Of a stretch of DNA of 64,000 bases, positions 35,893-44,317 are shown one piece after another; position 1 is the first letter of the stretch, and each line of letters begins with the position of its first letter. The notes below the pieces were generated by a model. It saw only the letters and a list, made by a program, of their open reading frames with translations. It was not told where the DNA came from and made no database searches. This DNA comes from Microbacterium sp. Root53 (lineage in GTDB: Bacteria; Actinomycetota; Actinomycetes; Actinomycetales; Microbacteriaceae), in assembly GCF_001426925.1 (NCBI RefSeq), contig NZ_LMFR01000012.1:124001-188000 (forward strand), written 5' to 3'. The position numbers were made by a program, and so were the translations under genes.

Positions 35893-37346
35893 TCTCCCTC
35901 GCCTGGGCGAGCCGCGACGACCGGGGCTCCGCGCTCGCGGCCGTGGTCGGCATCGTGCTGCTCACGGTCGTGGTCGCCCTCACGGTCGCCACCACGACCG
36001 TGCAGTCGCTCGAGCGCACCGACGACACGCGCGACACCGTGTCCGCGGAGTTCGCCGCCGAGGCTGGCGTCGCGGTCGCGCAGGCCGCGATCGAGGGCGC
36101 CGCGTGCGGCGGCGGCACCTTCGCGAGCTCGTCCGCCGCGCCGTTCCATCGCACAATCGTGCAGCACGTCGTGGGCGGCGTCATGACGAACGGATGCCCG
36201 ACGGCCGACGAGGAGTACCGGATCGTCGCGACCGGATACGACAGCGCCGCCTCCTATGCGGCCGACGACGGCCGGAGCGTCGAGGCGAGATACGAGGCCG
36301 TGCCGCAGCCCTTCGCGCCGACCGGCCCGGCGATGTACTCGCACGGCGGCATGAGCTTCGGCAACAACGGCGACATCCAGCCCCTGACGGGCGACGACAT
36401 GAGCATCATGATGCACGACGGCGACCTGGTCTGCGCGAACTCCATCTCGGGCAACACCGACGTCATCGTCAAGAGCGGCAACCTGACGGCCAGCAACGGA
36501 TGCGAGATCGGCGGCGACACGTGGGTGTCGGGCTCGGCGACCCTGGCCAACGGCGCGAGCATCGCCGGCAAGCTCGTCGCGAGCCACCTGATCCTGCAGA
36601 ACAGCCACTCGGGCACGCTCGGTCCGCTGTACGCGGACGACACCACCGGAAGCGCCCCGGGCCAGCTCGTCGATCACGGTCCGGTGCAGTCGAAGAGCGC
36701 CGCCGGCGCCATGCCCACGGTCCCCGGCTGGGTCGACTTCGAGTTCGAGGCCGCCGACTGGCCCGGGTACACGGTCGTCACGCTCTCGGGCTGCAATCGC
36801 ACGGCCGCGAAGAGCGCCCTCGACTCCCTGGGCGGATCCCCCGGCGTGCTCAACGCGCTCCACTGCATCGAGCTGGATCTCACCGGCCTCGGGCAGACGA
36901 CGGTCCAGACCCTCACGGCGAACGTCGCGATCTTCGCCCCGAGCTTCAAGCTCTCGCAGACCAAGTTCGCCGGGCAGACCGGGAACGAGCGCCTGTGGCT
37001 GGTCACTCCCGACTACATCGACAACGGGGTGCCGAGCTGCGGCGAGGCCGACGGCACGGGCATCATCGTGCCCGACGACACGTCGCTCGCGAACTCGTCG
37101 GAGTTCACCAACCTCGCGGTCATGCTCTACACGCCGTGCAGCATCTCGTTCGGCAACTCGCTCGTGATCCACGGGCAGGTGTACGCGAACTCCATCCACG
37201 TCGAGCAGCACCTGACCTACCGCTACGCCCCGACGGGCCTCCCAGGCACCAACCTCTCGACGGGGGCGGACACGCCGCCCATCGAGCTCGCCCTGAGCTC
37301 GTACCGGAACACGTCCACGACCGCCAAGAGCCTGGGGGCGCCGTGA
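35883..37346 (+). CDS. PilX-like pilus-associated protein with large extracellular domain
   Basis: 487 residues. The N-terminus has the PilX_N pattern: basic start, DRGSALAAVVGIVLLTVVVA (one membrane helix), then EFAAEAGVAVAQAAI, where AEAG is the hallmark. Unlike pilins there is no Glu at position 5 after the Gly. The remaining ~400 residues form a beta-rich extracellular region with repeated Gly/Asn-turn motifs (SGNTDVIVKSGNLTASNGCEI, GDTWVSGSATLANGASIAG) that suggest a beta-helix, and seven or more cysteines. It could be a tip adhesin or surface-exposed initiator. Such size is unusual for PilX (about 150-200 residues in Proteobacteria). Confidence 0.8.
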   Translation: MRLISLAWASRDDRGSALAAVVGIVLLTVVVALTVATTTVQSLERTDDTRDTVSAEFAAEAGVAVAQAAIEGAACGGGTFASSSAAPFHRTIVQHVVGGVMTNGCPTADEEYRIVATGYDSAASYAADDGRSVEARYEAVPQPFAPTGPAMYSHGGMSFGNNGDIQPLTGDDMSIMMHDGDLVCANSISGNTDVIVKSGNLTASNGCEIGGDTWVSGSATLANGASIAGKLVASHLILQNSHSGTLGPLYADDTTGSAPGQLVDHGPVQSKSAAGAMPTVPGWVDFEFEAADWPGYTVVTLSGCNRTAAKSALDSLGGSPGVLNALHCIELDLTGLGQTTVQTLTANVAIFAPSFKLSQTKFAGQTGNERLWLVTPDYIDNGVPSCGEADGTGIIVPDDTSLANSSEFTNLAVMLYTPCSISFGNSLVIHGQVYANSIHVEQHLTYRYAPTGLPGTNLSTGADTPPIELALSSYRNTSTTAKSLGAP

Positions 37347-38170
37347 TCGCCGTCGTCACCACCGGGGTCGGCCTGTTCGGCCTCGCGATCGGATCCTTCC
37401 TGAACGTGGTCGCGCACCGCGTGCCGCTGGGGCAGTCGGTCGTCGCTCCGCGCAGCGCGTGCCCGGCGTGCGGGCACGAGATCCGGGCGTACGACAACGT
37501 GCCCGTGCTGTCGTGGCTCATCCTGCGCGGCCGGTGCCGCGACTGCGCCGCCCCGATCTCGGCGCGCTACCCGATCGTCGAGGCCGTCACGGCAGCGCTG
37601 TTCGTCGTCGTCGCCGCTGCCTTCGCGCCCTCGATCGCCGCGGCGACGACCGCGGCCGGGGCGTGGGCCGCGTCGCTCGTCCTCGTCGCGCACCTGGCGC
37701 TCGCCGGCTTCGGCGTCGCGCTCGCGGCGATCGACCTCGACACGCAGCGCCTCCCCGACGCGCTGGTGCTGCCCCTGCTCGGGACGGGCGTGGCGCTGTT
37801 CACCGCGGCGGCCGCGCTGACCGGCGCCTGGGGCGACCTGCTCCGGGCCGGCATCGGCGCCGCCTCGCTCGGCCTTGTGTACTTCGCGATCTTCCTCATC
37901 TCGCCGCGCGCGATGGGCTTCGGCGACGTCAAGCTCGCGCTGCCGCTCGGGATGTTCCTCGCCTGGCACGGGTGGGGCGCGCTCGTCGTGGGCGCGATCG
38001 GCGCGTTCGCGCTGGGCGCCGCGGTGGGCGGGGCGCTCATCCTGGCGCGGCGCGTCGACCGGCGCGGCGGCATCCCCTTCGGGCCCTGGATGATCGCGGG
38101 CGCCTGGCTCGGCATCCTCGCGGGCGAGGTCCTCGCCCGCGCCTATCTGCAGCTGTTCGGACTCGCGTGA
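37343..38170 (+). CDS. pilD: Prepilin peptidase / N-methyltransferase
   Basis: 275 residues from GTG 37343, overlapping the previous stop. About eight helices. The SFLNVVAHRVP motif starts the methyltransferase/zinc domain, with two Cys pairs, CPACG and CRDC. Catalytic Asp motifs of the GXGD-type peptidase are AIDLDTQRLPD and GFGDVKLAL. It cleaves the leader of the pilins encoded just upstream after Gly and methylates the new N-terminus. It is the only such enzyme in the window. Confidence 0.95.
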   Translation: MIAVVTTGVGLFGLAIGSFLNVVAHRVPLGQSVVAPRSACPACGHEIRAYDNVPVLSWLILRGRCRDCAAPISARYPIVEAVTAALFVVVAAAFAPSIAAATTAAGAWAASLVLVAHLALAGFGVALAAIDLDTQRLPDALVLPLLGTGVALFTAAAALTGAWGDLLRAGIGAASLGLVYFAIFLISPRAMGFGDVKLALPLGMFLAWHGWGALVVGAIGAFALGAAVGGALILARRVDRRGGIPFGPWMIAGAWLGILAGEVLARAYLQLFGLA

Positions 38171-38213
38171 TGAAGGGCGGATCCATGTACTCCACTCCGA
38201 CGGGAGCCCTCAC

Positions 38214-39233
38214 ATGGGCAGGGTGATCGGGCTCGACTTCGACAGCACCTCGGTCCGCGGCGCCGAGCTCTCAGGCGTGGGCACCGCGTCGCCGCGCGTC
38301 GAGCGGTTCGGCGAGGTCCGGCTGCCGCCCGGCGCCGTCCACCACGGCGAGGTCGTGGAGCCGAACACCGTCGCGGATGCGCTGCGGCGCCTGTGGGAGA
38401 GCGCGCGGTTCAGCACGCGCGCCGTCGCGCTCGGCATCGGCAGCCACCGCGTGATCGCGCGCCCCCTCACGGTCGATGACGGCAAGCCCGAGCAGGTGCG
38501 CCTCGCCCTGCCCATGCACGCCGACGGGCTGCTGCCGTTCCCATCGTCCGAGGCGCTGATCGACTTCTACCCGATCGAGCGCGATCCCGCGCATCCCGGC
38601 AAGGTGCGCGGGCTCCTCGTCGCCGCCGCGCGCGACGCGGTCGACGACAACGTCAGCGCCGTGCGGCGCGCCAAGCTCCGGCCCGAAGCCGTCGATCTGG
38701 TGCCCTTCGCGCTGGCGCGCACCCTGCTGCGCGGCGACCACGCCGACGGCACGGTCGGCCTCGTCGAGGCGACCGGCTCGACGACCAACGTGCTGATCGC
38801 GTCCGACGGCGTGCCGCAGTTCCTCCGGATCATCCCGAGCGGCCTCGACGAGGTCGCGACCCAGCTGGCGGCCCTCCTGGGCCTGGAGGACGCCGAGGCG
38901 CAGGCGGCCGTCGTGACCGCCGACCTCGCGAGCGAGCCGTACCTGATCGACGCGCTGCGCGACGCCGCCCAGCCGCTCGTGAACGCGGTCGGGAACACGG
39001 TCGACTACTACCTCGGCACGAGCGAGGCCGGCGAGCTGCGCCACATCCTGCTGACCGGTCACGGGATGCACTCGCAGCTGCTCGGCGAGCAGCTCCAGGC
39101 CCGCACGCGCAAGCGCGTGCTTCCCGCCGATCCGCTCGACCAGGTGCGCCTGGCGCGCCGCGTCGACCGCGCCGCGATCGCCGCGAGCTCCTCGGCGGTC
39201 GCGATCGGGCTGGCGATGGGGGTGGCGTCGTGA
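38214..39233 (+). CDS. pilM: Type IV pilus assembly protein PilM (actin-like ATPase)
   Basis: 339 residues with an actin/FtsA-like fold: VIGLDFDSTSVRGAEL (phosphate 1), VGLVEATGSTTNVLI (phosphate 2, where a GATTT/GSTTT-type loop replaces the usual DIG) and HILLTGHGMHSQLL (adenosine loop). It binds the N-terminus of PilN on the cytoplasmic face. Start ATG lies 43 bases after pilD; its stop overlaps pilN (GTGA). Confidence 0.92.
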   Translation: MGRVIGLDFDSTSVRGAELSGVGTASPRVERFGEVRLPPGAVHHGEVVEPNTVADALRRLWESARFSTRAVALGIGSHRVIARPLTVDDGKPEQVRLALPMHADGLLPFPSSEALIDFYPIERDPAHPGKVRGLLVAAARDAVDDNVSAVRRAKLRPEAVDLVPFALARTLLRGDHADGTVGLVEATGSTTNVLIASDGVPQFLRIIPSGLDEVATQLAALLGLEDAEAQAAVVTADLASEPYLIDALRDAAQPLVNAVGNTVDYYLGTSEAGELRHILLTGHGMHSQLLGEQLQARTRKRVLPADPLDQVRLARRVDRAAIAASSSAVAIGLAMGVAS

Positions 39234-40129
39234 GCGCCGACGAGGAGGTCGGCGGTCGCCGGGCCCGCCGCAGCACGTTCGGCGACGGCGCGCCCGCCTC
39301 GGACGACGCGTTCGCGGTGCTCCTGGCGGGAGAGCAGACCGACGCGGCGCCCGGCGGCAAGGTGAAGAAGAAGGTCGGGAAGGCCGCCAAGGCTCCGAAG
39401 CCCGTGGCGAAGGCCAAGCGCCCCCGCCCCGCGCGGCGCCCCGCGAACGCGCTCGACGTCGGCGGCGTCCCCCGCGTCGATCTGCTGCCGACCGAGCTGC
39501 GCAATGCCCGCGCCTGGCGGGTCGCGCGCGGGCGCGCGCTCATCATCGTGCTCCTCGCGGCGATACTCGTGCTCGCGGGCGTCGGCACGGCGCTGTGGCA
39601 CGCGGCCACGACCGACCTGGCTCGCGACGCCGCGGCGGCGCGGACCGTCGAGCTGACCGACCGGCAGGGCCGCTTCGGTGACGTCAGCGCGCTGCTGTCC
39701 CGCATCACGCGGTCCGAGGAGGCGCTCGCGACCGCATCCGCGGACGAGGTGGACTGGCCGCGCCTGCTCGACGATCTCGGTCGCGCGCTGCCGGCGGGCT
39801 CCCGGGTCACGACGGTCGCGGTCGACTCGACCACGCCCCTCACGGAGATCGCGCAGCCCGCGGATCCGCTCCGCGGCGCCCGGATCGGCACGCTCACCTT
39901 CACGGCCTTCACGCCCACGATCCCCGACACCGCCGCCTGGGTGCGCGCGCTCAACGAGGTCGAGGGATTCGAGAACGCCACGCCGCGGGCGGCGGTCGCC
40001 GAGGCGCCCGACGCGCTCGGCACCGGGGTGCTGGGCTACACGATCGAGATCGCGGTCGACCTGACCGACCGCCGGCTCGTGACGCCGCCCGAGGCGGAGG
40101 CCCCGGCGGAGGAGGAGGACGCATCGTGA
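39230..40129 (+). CDS. pilN: Type IV pilus assembly protein PilN
   Basis: 299 residues from GTG 39230. It has a long cytoplasmic tail rich in Lys/Ala/Pro (KVKKKVGKAAKAPKPVAKAK), then the motif VPRVDLLPTELRNARAWR (the N-P-x-N-L-L-P-type segment PilM binds, here V-D-L-L-P), one helix (RALIIVLLAAILVLAGVGTA) and an outer ferredoxin-like domain. The tail is about 70 residues longer than in proteobacterial PilN. Acidic C-terminus. Overlaps pilO by GTGA. Confidence 0.88.
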   Translation: MSADEEVGGRRARRSTFGDGAPASDDAFAVLLAGEQTDAAPGGKVKKKVGKAAKAPKPVAKAKRPRPARRPANALDVGGVPRVDLLPTELRNARAWRVARGRALIIVLLAAILVLAGVGTALWHAATTDLARDAAAARTVELTDRQGRFGDVSALLSRITRSEEALATASADEVDWPRLLDDLGRALPAGSRVTTVAVDSTTPLTEIAQPADPLRGARIGTLTFTAFTPTIPDTAAWVRALNEVEGFENATPRAAVAEAPDALGTGVLGYTIEIAVDLTDRRLVTPPEAEAPAEEEDAS

Positions 40130-40779
40130 ACCGGATCGGCGCGACCTATCTGCTGGCGACCGTGCTCGCGATCGGACTGCTCGGCGTCGGCTTCGTGTGG
40201 GGCGTCAAGCCGTCGCTCGACGCCGCCGCGGCGGCCACGACCGAGCGCATCCAGATCGAGTCGCAGAACCAGCTGTTCGAGATGCGCATCGCGCAGCTCT
40301 CCGAAGCGCGCGACGGACTCGCCGCGCACGAGGATCGCCTTGCCGAGCTGCAGCGCGCCGTCCCCGCCGACGGCGATTACGACGACTGGCTCGCGGAGCT
40401 CGACCGCCTCGCCGCGGCGACCGGGGTCTCCATCACGCAGGTGACCGTGGCCGACTCCCAGCCGCTCGCGACCGAGGCGCCGCCCGCGGCTCCCCCGGCC
40501 TCCGACGGCGCGAACCCCGACGGTGCGGCAGCGCCTGCCGCTCAGCCCGAGGCCGCGCCGTCCGCCGGGGCCCCGGCTGCGCTGCTCGCCATCCCGGTGC
40601 AGATCGGCGTGAACGGCCCCGCCGCCGGCGTGCGCGGATTCATCCGGGAGCTTCAGGGCGCCGAGCGCCTGACGCTCGCCTCGCGGTTCGCGTTCTCGTC
40701 GAGCGACGAGCAGCCCGACGTCCTCGCCGGCACCACGGGCGCGCTGATCGACGGCCTCATCTGGGTGCTTCCCGAGTGA
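40126..40779 (+). CDS. pilO: Type IV pilus assembly protein PilO
   Basis: 217 residues. Single N-terminal helix (YLLATVLAIGLLGVGFVWGV), a coiled-coil stretch (TTERIQIESQNQLFEMRIAQ), then a ferredoxin-like domain split by an Ala/Pro-rich loop (about residues 118-150). It pairs with PilN outside the membrane. There is no pilP or pilQ after it, as expected for a cell with no outer membrane. Its stop overlaps the next gene. Confidence 0.87.
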   Translation: MNRIGATYLLATVLAIGLLGVGFVWGVKPSLDAAAAATTERIQIESQNQLFEMRIAQLSEARDGLAAHEDRLAELQRAVPADGDYDDWLAELDRLAAATGVSITQVTVADSQPLATEAPPAAPPASDGANPDGAAAPAAQPEAAPSAGAPAALLAIPVQIGVNGPAAGVRGFIRELQGAERLTLASRFAFSSSDEQPDVLAGTTGALIDGLIWVLPE

Positions 40780-41339
40780 CGCCGGCGGGTGCGGCGCTCC
40801 CGGCTCGGGGGTCGCGCCGCGAGAAGTCCATCGCCGTGCTGTTCGACGCCGAGAACATCGCCCCGGCGTGGGTCGGACCCGTGCTGGGCGAGGTGGCGCG
40901 CCACGGCATCGCGTCGAGTGACGGCGACTTCACCCGACTGGCGGCGCGCATTCGGGAGGACGGCATCCCGGTGCTCGGATACGGCGAGCGCAAGACGCCG
41001 AGCGCGTTCCGCAACGCGTGCGACCAGTTCACCTACTTCGATCTGCTCGAGGGCGCCACCCCGGCACGGGAGCGCGACGGCGCGACGAAGACGTCGTCAC
41101 CAGGCGGCGATGCGAAGCTCGTCGCGCTGCTGCGCGCGGCGGTCCTGGCCACTGCTGACGAACAGGGCTGGGCGAATCTCTCCCCGGTCGGACAGCACGT
41201 CCGCAAGAACGCGCCGGACTTCGATTCCCGCAACTGGGGGTTCGCGCGCCTGAGCGAACTCGTCAAGGCGACGGAGCGCTTCCACATAAAGACGCGCGGC
41301 ACGACGATCGTGGTGGCCGACAAGGCCCTCGTCCCCTAG
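40776..41339 (+). CDS. NYN/LOTUS (OST-HTH) domain protein with internally deleted NYN domain
   Basis: 187 residues from GTG 40776, overlapping pilO. It begins like a PIN-related NYN RNase (IAVLFDAENIAPAWVGPVLGE, residues about 19-39) but then jumps directly to ASSDGDFTRLAARIREDG and ERKTPSAFRNACDQFTYFDL. Family members have about 70 more residues between these segments, including the RxYGDW strand and the GKNAxDIALVIDAMDLL helix with catalytic Asp. The reading frame is intact. The C-terminal ~75 residues are a complete LOTUS domain (VALLRAAVLAT...LSPVGQHVRKNAPDFDSRNWGFARLSEL), which binds RNA. The nuclease is probably inactive or altered. Confidence 0.85.
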   Translation: MTPAGAALPARGSRREKSIAVLFDAENIAPAWVGPVLGEVARHGIASSDGDFTRLAARIREDGIPVLGYGERKTPSAFRNACDQFTYFDLLEGATPARERDGATKTSSPGGDAKLVALLRAAVLATADEQGWANLSPVGQHVRKNAPDFDSRNWGFARLSELVKATERFHIKTRGTTIVVADKALVP

Positions 41340-41403
41340 GTTTCCGAGCTGATCCACTTCTCCACACCCCGCGAACATTCGAACAGATGTCCGAGGCGGG
41401 TGC

Positions 41404-41409
41404 GAGAAT
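41404..41409 (+). promoter_or_regulatory. Possible -10 of leaderless HNH gene transcript
   Basis: GAGAAT ends 6 bases before ATG 41416. Weaker than the TANNNT examples. Confidence 0.3.
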
Positions 41410-41415
41410 GGGGGC

Positions 41416-42738
41416 ATGCCGAGGTTCGAGGATGCCGACGAGGTCAGCTGGGGGTTCACCCCGGCGGAGCGGTCGCGCACGCGTGCCTCGATCGAGGAGC
41501 TGAAGCGGATCCGCGCCGAGCGCGCCCGGCTCGACGCGCGCGAGGCCGGGCTCCTCTCCGACGTGACCGGGATCGCGCTGGAGCAGGTCGCACGCGACCC
41601 GAACGGGAGCGACCACGCGTTCCCCCTCCGCTCGATGACCGCCGAGCTCGCTCTGGCCCTCAAGGAGTCGCCTCGCACGATGCAGTCCCGGATGGATCGC
41701 GCGCACGAGCTCGTCTCGAAGTTCCCCGCAACGCATGCCGCATTGTCGAACGGGCGGATCACCGAGCGGCACGCTCGCGAGATCGTCGCCGCGGGTACGG
41801 ACATCCCGGAGCCCGAGGCGCGCGAGGCCTATGAACGCGAGGTCGTCCGGCTCGCCGCCACGAGGACGCCGCACGGGATCAAGAGCCTCGCCAGGCAGAT
41901 CGCCGAGCGCCACCACCCGACGACGCTCGCGGAGCGCGACGAGCGCGCGCGGGCCGATCGGCGCACGTGGGTCGAGGACCTGCCCGACGGCCAGGCCATG
42001 CTCGGCATCATCGGACCGGCCGTCGCCATCCATGCCGCGCACGACCGCCTCACCTCCTGCGGCGAGGAGGTGAAGCGCGACCGCCGCGCGGTCGTGCGCG
42101 ATCTCGACGGCGTCGAGCCCGCGCCCGAGGACCCCGCCTACGCCAAGTACACGGACGATCGGCACCTCAGCCAGCTGCGCGCCGACATCGCGCTCGACCT
42201 GCTGCTGTGCGGCCTGCCCACGGGCCACGAGCTGGAGCAGGCGATCACCGCGACGGTCGAGGTGGTCATCCCCGTGACGACGCTCGCGGGCCTCGACGAC
42301 GGGCCCGCCCTCCTCGCCGGCTACGGCCCGATCGACCCCGACACCGCCCGTCGCCTCGCGGGAACCGCCGTCGGGTGGGAGCGGGTGTTCCTGCACCCCG
42401 ACACCGGCGCCCTGCTCACGGTCGACCATCACCATCCGACCGCCGCGCAGCGTCGATACCTGCTCGCCAGGGACCGGACGTGCCGGGTCCCGGGATGCAC
42501 CGTCAAGGCGAAGCACGCCGACATCGACCACACCATCCCGTGGTCGCGCGGCGGCCCGACCGCGGTGACGAACATGGCCGCGGTCTGCGAGCAGCACCAC
42601 ATGATGAAGCACTTCTCCCCCTGGCGCTTCGAGCAGCTCTCGCGCGGCCGCATGCGGATGCGCAGCCCCGCGGGGTACGACTACGTCCACGCGGCGGAGA
42701 CCATCTACTACCTGCCGCGCACACCCGCTCCCTTCTGA
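41416..42738 (+). CDS. DUF222 and HNH endonuclease domain protein
   Basis: 440 residues. The N-terminal ~300 residues form the DUF222 helical domain found in many actinobacterial paralogues (13E12 repeat family): SMTAELALALKESPRTMQSRM, then ALSNGRITERHAREI. The C-terminal HNH domain is complete: RDRTCRVPGCTVKAKHADIDHTIPWSRGG, with the zinc-type Cys pair and the D-H-x-I-P-W-S metal-binding His. Gene families of this type occur in many copies in Microbacteriaceae genomes; their DNA target and purpose are unknown. Possible roles are selfish-element or genome-rearrangement enzymes. It is not linked to a recognisable methylase or intron here. Confidence 0.9.
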   Translation: MPRFEDADEVSWGFTPAERSRTRASIEELKRIRAERARLDAREAGLLSDVTGIALEQVARDPNGSDHAFPLRSMTAELALALKESPRTMQSRMDRAHELVSKFPATHAALSNGRITERHAREIVAAGTDIPEPEAREAYEREVVRLAATRTPHGIKSLARQIAERHHPTTLAERDERARADRRTWVEDLPDGQAMLGIIGPAVAIHAAHDRLTSCGEEVKRDRRAVVRDLDGVEPAPEDPAYAKYTDDRHLSQLRADIALDLLLCGLPTGHELEQAITATVEVVIPVTTLAGLDDGPALLAGYGPIDPDTARRLAGTAVGWERVFLHPDTGALLTVDHHHPTAAQRRYLLARDRTCRVPGCTVKAKHADIDHTIPWSRGGPTAVTNMAAVCEQHHMMKHFSPWRFEQLSRGRMRMRSPAGYDYVHAAETIYYLPRTPAPF

Positions 42739-42782
42739 TCCAGGTGCGGCGGCGCCTCAGCGGGGGCGACACCACCCGCAGG

Positions 42783-42788
42783 TATCCT
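42783..42788 (+). promoter_or_regulatory. -10 box of leaderless phosphatase transcript
   Basis: TATCCT ends 6 bases before GTG 42795. Confidence 0.5.
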
Positions 42789-42794
42789 GTTCCG

Positions 42795-43622
42795 GTGACT
42801 CCCCCCGCGTCCGGCTCCCCCCTGTCGTTCGGCGATCTCGACGCGGACCTGCAGCTCGCGCTGTGCCTGGCCGACGCGGCCGATGCGCAGACCCTGCCCC
42901 GCTTCGACGCGGCCGACCTCGACGTGTCGCGCAAGGCCGACCGCACCCACGTGACCGACGCCGATCTGGCCGCCGAGCGCGCGGTGCGCGAGCTGCTCGC
43001 CCAGCAGCGCCCCGACGACGGCATCTTCGGCGAGGAGTACGGCGCCGACGAGGACCGCGCTCGCCGCTGGATCATCGACCCGATCGACGGCACCGCCAAC
43101 TTCCTCCGCGGCGTCCCGGTCTGGGGCACCATGATCGGCCTCCAGATCGACGGCGTGATGCGCCTCGGCGTGGTCAGCTCCCCGGCGCTCGGCCGCCGCT
43201 GGTGGGGCGCCATCGGGCTCGGCGCGTGGACGAGCGTCGACGGCGGCGAGCCGCGCGCCATCCGGGTCTCCGAGGTCGCCACGCTCGACGACGCGAGCGT
43301 CAGCTTCCAGAGCATCGGCCAGTGGGACGACGCCGGCCACCTCGACGCCCTCGTCGCGCTGACGCGCCGCGTGTGGCGCGACCGTGCCTACGGCGACGTG
43401 TGGTCGTACATGCTCCTCGCCGAGGGCAGGCTGGAGATGGTCGGCGAGTTCGACGTCAAGGAGTACGACCTCGCAGCCGCGGCCGCCATCGTGACCGCGG
43501 CGGGCGGCCGATTCTCCTCGTTCGAGGGCGAGCCGACGATCGCGTCCGGCTCGGCCGTGGCGACCAACGGCGTGCTCCACGACGCGATCCTCGAGGTCCT
43601 GCACGGCACGGGGACGTCATGA
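42795..43622 (+). CDS. hisN: Inositol-monophosphatase-family enzyme, probable histidinol-phosphatase
   Basis: 275 residues. Mg-dependent phosphatase fold: the GEEYG Glu motif near residue 79 and the IIDPIDGTANFLRGVPVW motif with D95 and D98 bind the metals, and a C-terminal acidic motif EYDLAAAAAIVTAAGGRF replaces the usual W-D-x-A-A. The D-[LV]-x-x-x-x-K-x-D start (DVSRKADRTHVTDAD) fits the HisN branch of actinobacteria, which removes phosphate from histidinol-phosphate in histidine synthesis. A general inositol phosphatase is the alternative. GTG start fits the leaderless pattern. Its stop overlaps the following lipoprotein gene. Confidence 0.8.
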   Translation: MTPPASGSPLSFGDLDADLQLALCLADAADAQTLPRFDAADLDVSRKADRTHVTDADLAAERAVRELLAQQRPDDGIFGEEYGADEDRARRWIIDPIDGTANFLRGVPVWGTMIGLQIDGVMRLGVVSSPALGRRWWGAIGLGAWTSVDGGEPRAIRVSEVATLDDASVSFQSIGQWDDAGHLDALVALTRRVWRDRAYGDVWSYMLLAEGRLEMVGEFDVKEYDLAAAAAIVTAAGGRFSSFEGEPTIASGSAVATNGVLHDAILEVLHGTGTS

Positions 43623-44158
43623 CCCCCGGGCGCCGCGCGGCGGCCGTCCTACTCGCCGTGACGGCGATGCTGGGCCTCGCCTCGTGCGCGCCGGAGCCGG
43701 GCACGGCGCCCGCCGACCCCTCGGCGCCCACCGCGGGGGCGAGCGCTCCGCCGGCCGATCCGAACGCCGAGCCGACGTGCGAGACGATCCTGTCGGAGTC
43801 CCTCGTCGCGGAGTTCAAGGGCTACGGCCTCGAGGCGATCGAGGAGCCGTTCAGCTTCGGCGATCCCGCTACCACGTCGATCGAGGGCGGCGTGATGTGC
43901 ACGTGGGGCGCACCGGACGTCGCGACCGACCACGGCGTGCAGATCTTCGGATGGGCCCCGCTCGACGCGGCCGGCGCGGAGAAGTGGCAGGCTTTCCTCA
44001 CCGAGCAGGGCTGGACGCGCAGCGATGAGGGCGGGCTGGCGGTCTACACCGAGCCGTTCGCGCCGGTTCCCGAGGACGCCATGGCGTACGCGTTCGGCGA
44101 CGGCTTCGTGAAGGTCGCCGCGCCGAAGCAGAACCTCGCCGTCATCACCTGGCCCTGA
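43619..44158 (+). CDS. Putative lipoprotein, unknown function
   Basis: 179 residues. The signal peptide AAAVLLAVTAMLGLASC has a lipobox (GLAS-C, Cys about residue 23), then a Pro/Ala-rich linker, then a compact domain of about 130 residues starting at PTCETILSESLVAEFK. Two further Cys (PTCET and MCTWG) could form a disulfide outside the membrane. The pattern recalls DUF3558-like actinobacterial lipoproteins, but the match is not certain. Starts by ATGA overlap with the phosphatase gene, although a functional link is not obvious. Confidence 0.75.
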   Translation: MTPGRRAAAVLLAVTAMLGLASCAPEPGTAPADPSAPTAGASAPPADPNAEPTCETILSESLVAEFKGYGLEAIEEPFSFGDPATTSIEGGVMCTWGAPDVATDHGVQIFGWAPLDAAGAEKWQAFLTEQGWTRSDEGGLAVYTEPFAPVPEDAMAYAFGDGFVKVAAPKQNLAVITWP

Positions 44159-44317
44159 CCTTCTTCCGTCGATTCCGCGCCTGACTGCGCCACTGGATGG
44201 CGCTCCGCGCGTTCTCATGCCACGGCCGCGCCTTCGCGTCAAGAGGTAGGTGCCGCCCGCGATTTGCGCGTTACATCGAAGTCCCACGTCCGCAAGCGGT
44301 AAGGGAGAGGAAGACCG

